NCBI GenBank assembly: GCA_021779795.1
Contig: JAJXZZ010000006.1
Span: forward strand, 1-23,089
Source: Acidobacteriota bacterium
GTDB taxonomy: Bacteria; Acidobacteriota; Vicinamibacteria; Vicinamibacterales; Fen-181
DNA length: 23,089 bases
Direction: 5' to 3'
A program made the position numbers and the translations under genes. Below are positions 23,029-23,089 of this stretch, one piece after another. Under the pieces are notes generated by a model, which did no database searches, had not been told where the DNA came from, and was given only the letters and a program-made list of their open reading frames with translations. The first letter of the stretch is position 1. Every line of letters starts with the position of its first letter.

Positions 23029-23052
23029 CGGCGGCGTGTTGCCGCCGTTTTT
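23029..23052 (+). terminator. Intrinsic terminator of the TIR-DUF4384 gene
   Basis: CGGCGGC, loop GTGTT, GCCGCCG, then TTTTT (23048-23052). It lies 75 bases beyond the stop codon and is the only hairpin in the window with a proper T-run. The preceding gap shows nothing else clear. Confidence 0.8.
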
Positions 23053-23065
23053 GCTGTGCTAGACT
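23039..23065 (+). promoter_or_regulatory. Candidate extended -10 promoter for a gene beyond the window
   Basis: TGC-TAGACT (23057-23065) has the TGn extension, and TTGCCG (23039-23044) lies 15 bases upstream as a possible -35. It overlaps the terminator arm and would serve a rightward gene starting past 23089. Confidence 0.45.
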
Positions 23066-23089
23066 CCCCGACGTTCTGGCTTCCCCCCT

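Overview
This is a very GC-rich bacterial chromosome segment, densely packed with genes. The gene content (secreted sortilin-like BNR protein, GWxTD protein, secreted acetamidase/formamidase-family protein, TIR-DUF4384 protein, kdp locus with kdpD in pieces) is what I would expect of an acidobacterium, possibly class Vicinamibacteria. That assignment is inference from gene style; no rRNA or tRNA gene lies in the window to test it.

Region 1 (1-11545) is a potassium island. A KimA/KUP-like APC-superfamily permease with a C-terminal universal-stress-like domain runs leftward off the window edge. Divergent from it is a kdp locus: a sensor kinase holding only the membrane and catalytic half of KdpD, the response regulator KdpE, a 27-residue membrane microprotein, KdpF, KdpA, KdpB, KdpC, and then two separate tandem proteins that each resemble the missing N-terminal half of KdpD. 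The sensor is thus split, its N-terminal half is duplicated, and the pump genes lie between the parts. The genes touch or overlap from kdpF through the second KdpD-N protein, suggesting one transcript, although internal promoters are possible.

Region 2 (11546-13860) holds a membrane diguanylate cyclase overlapping by 4 bases with a secreted HtrA/DegP-type serine protease. Region 3 (13873-16252) has a secreted acetamidase/formamidase-family protein and an AmpG-like MFS transporter, divergently transcribed from overlapping promoters. Region 4 (16342-21676, leftward) carries asnS, a ten-Asp-box sortilin-like secreted protein and a GWxTD-domain protein. Region 5 (21739-22953) is a TIR-transmembrane-DUF4384 protein followed by a clear intrinsic terminator and a promoter for a gene beyond the window.

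Across the window the hexamer TACAAT lies 8-9 bases before four different ATG starts with no ribosome binding site between, which points to leaderless transcripts as a normal mode of expression here. No CRISPR array, insertion sequence, prophage gene, tRNA or rRNA was seen, and no gene-free stretch exceeds about 175 bases.
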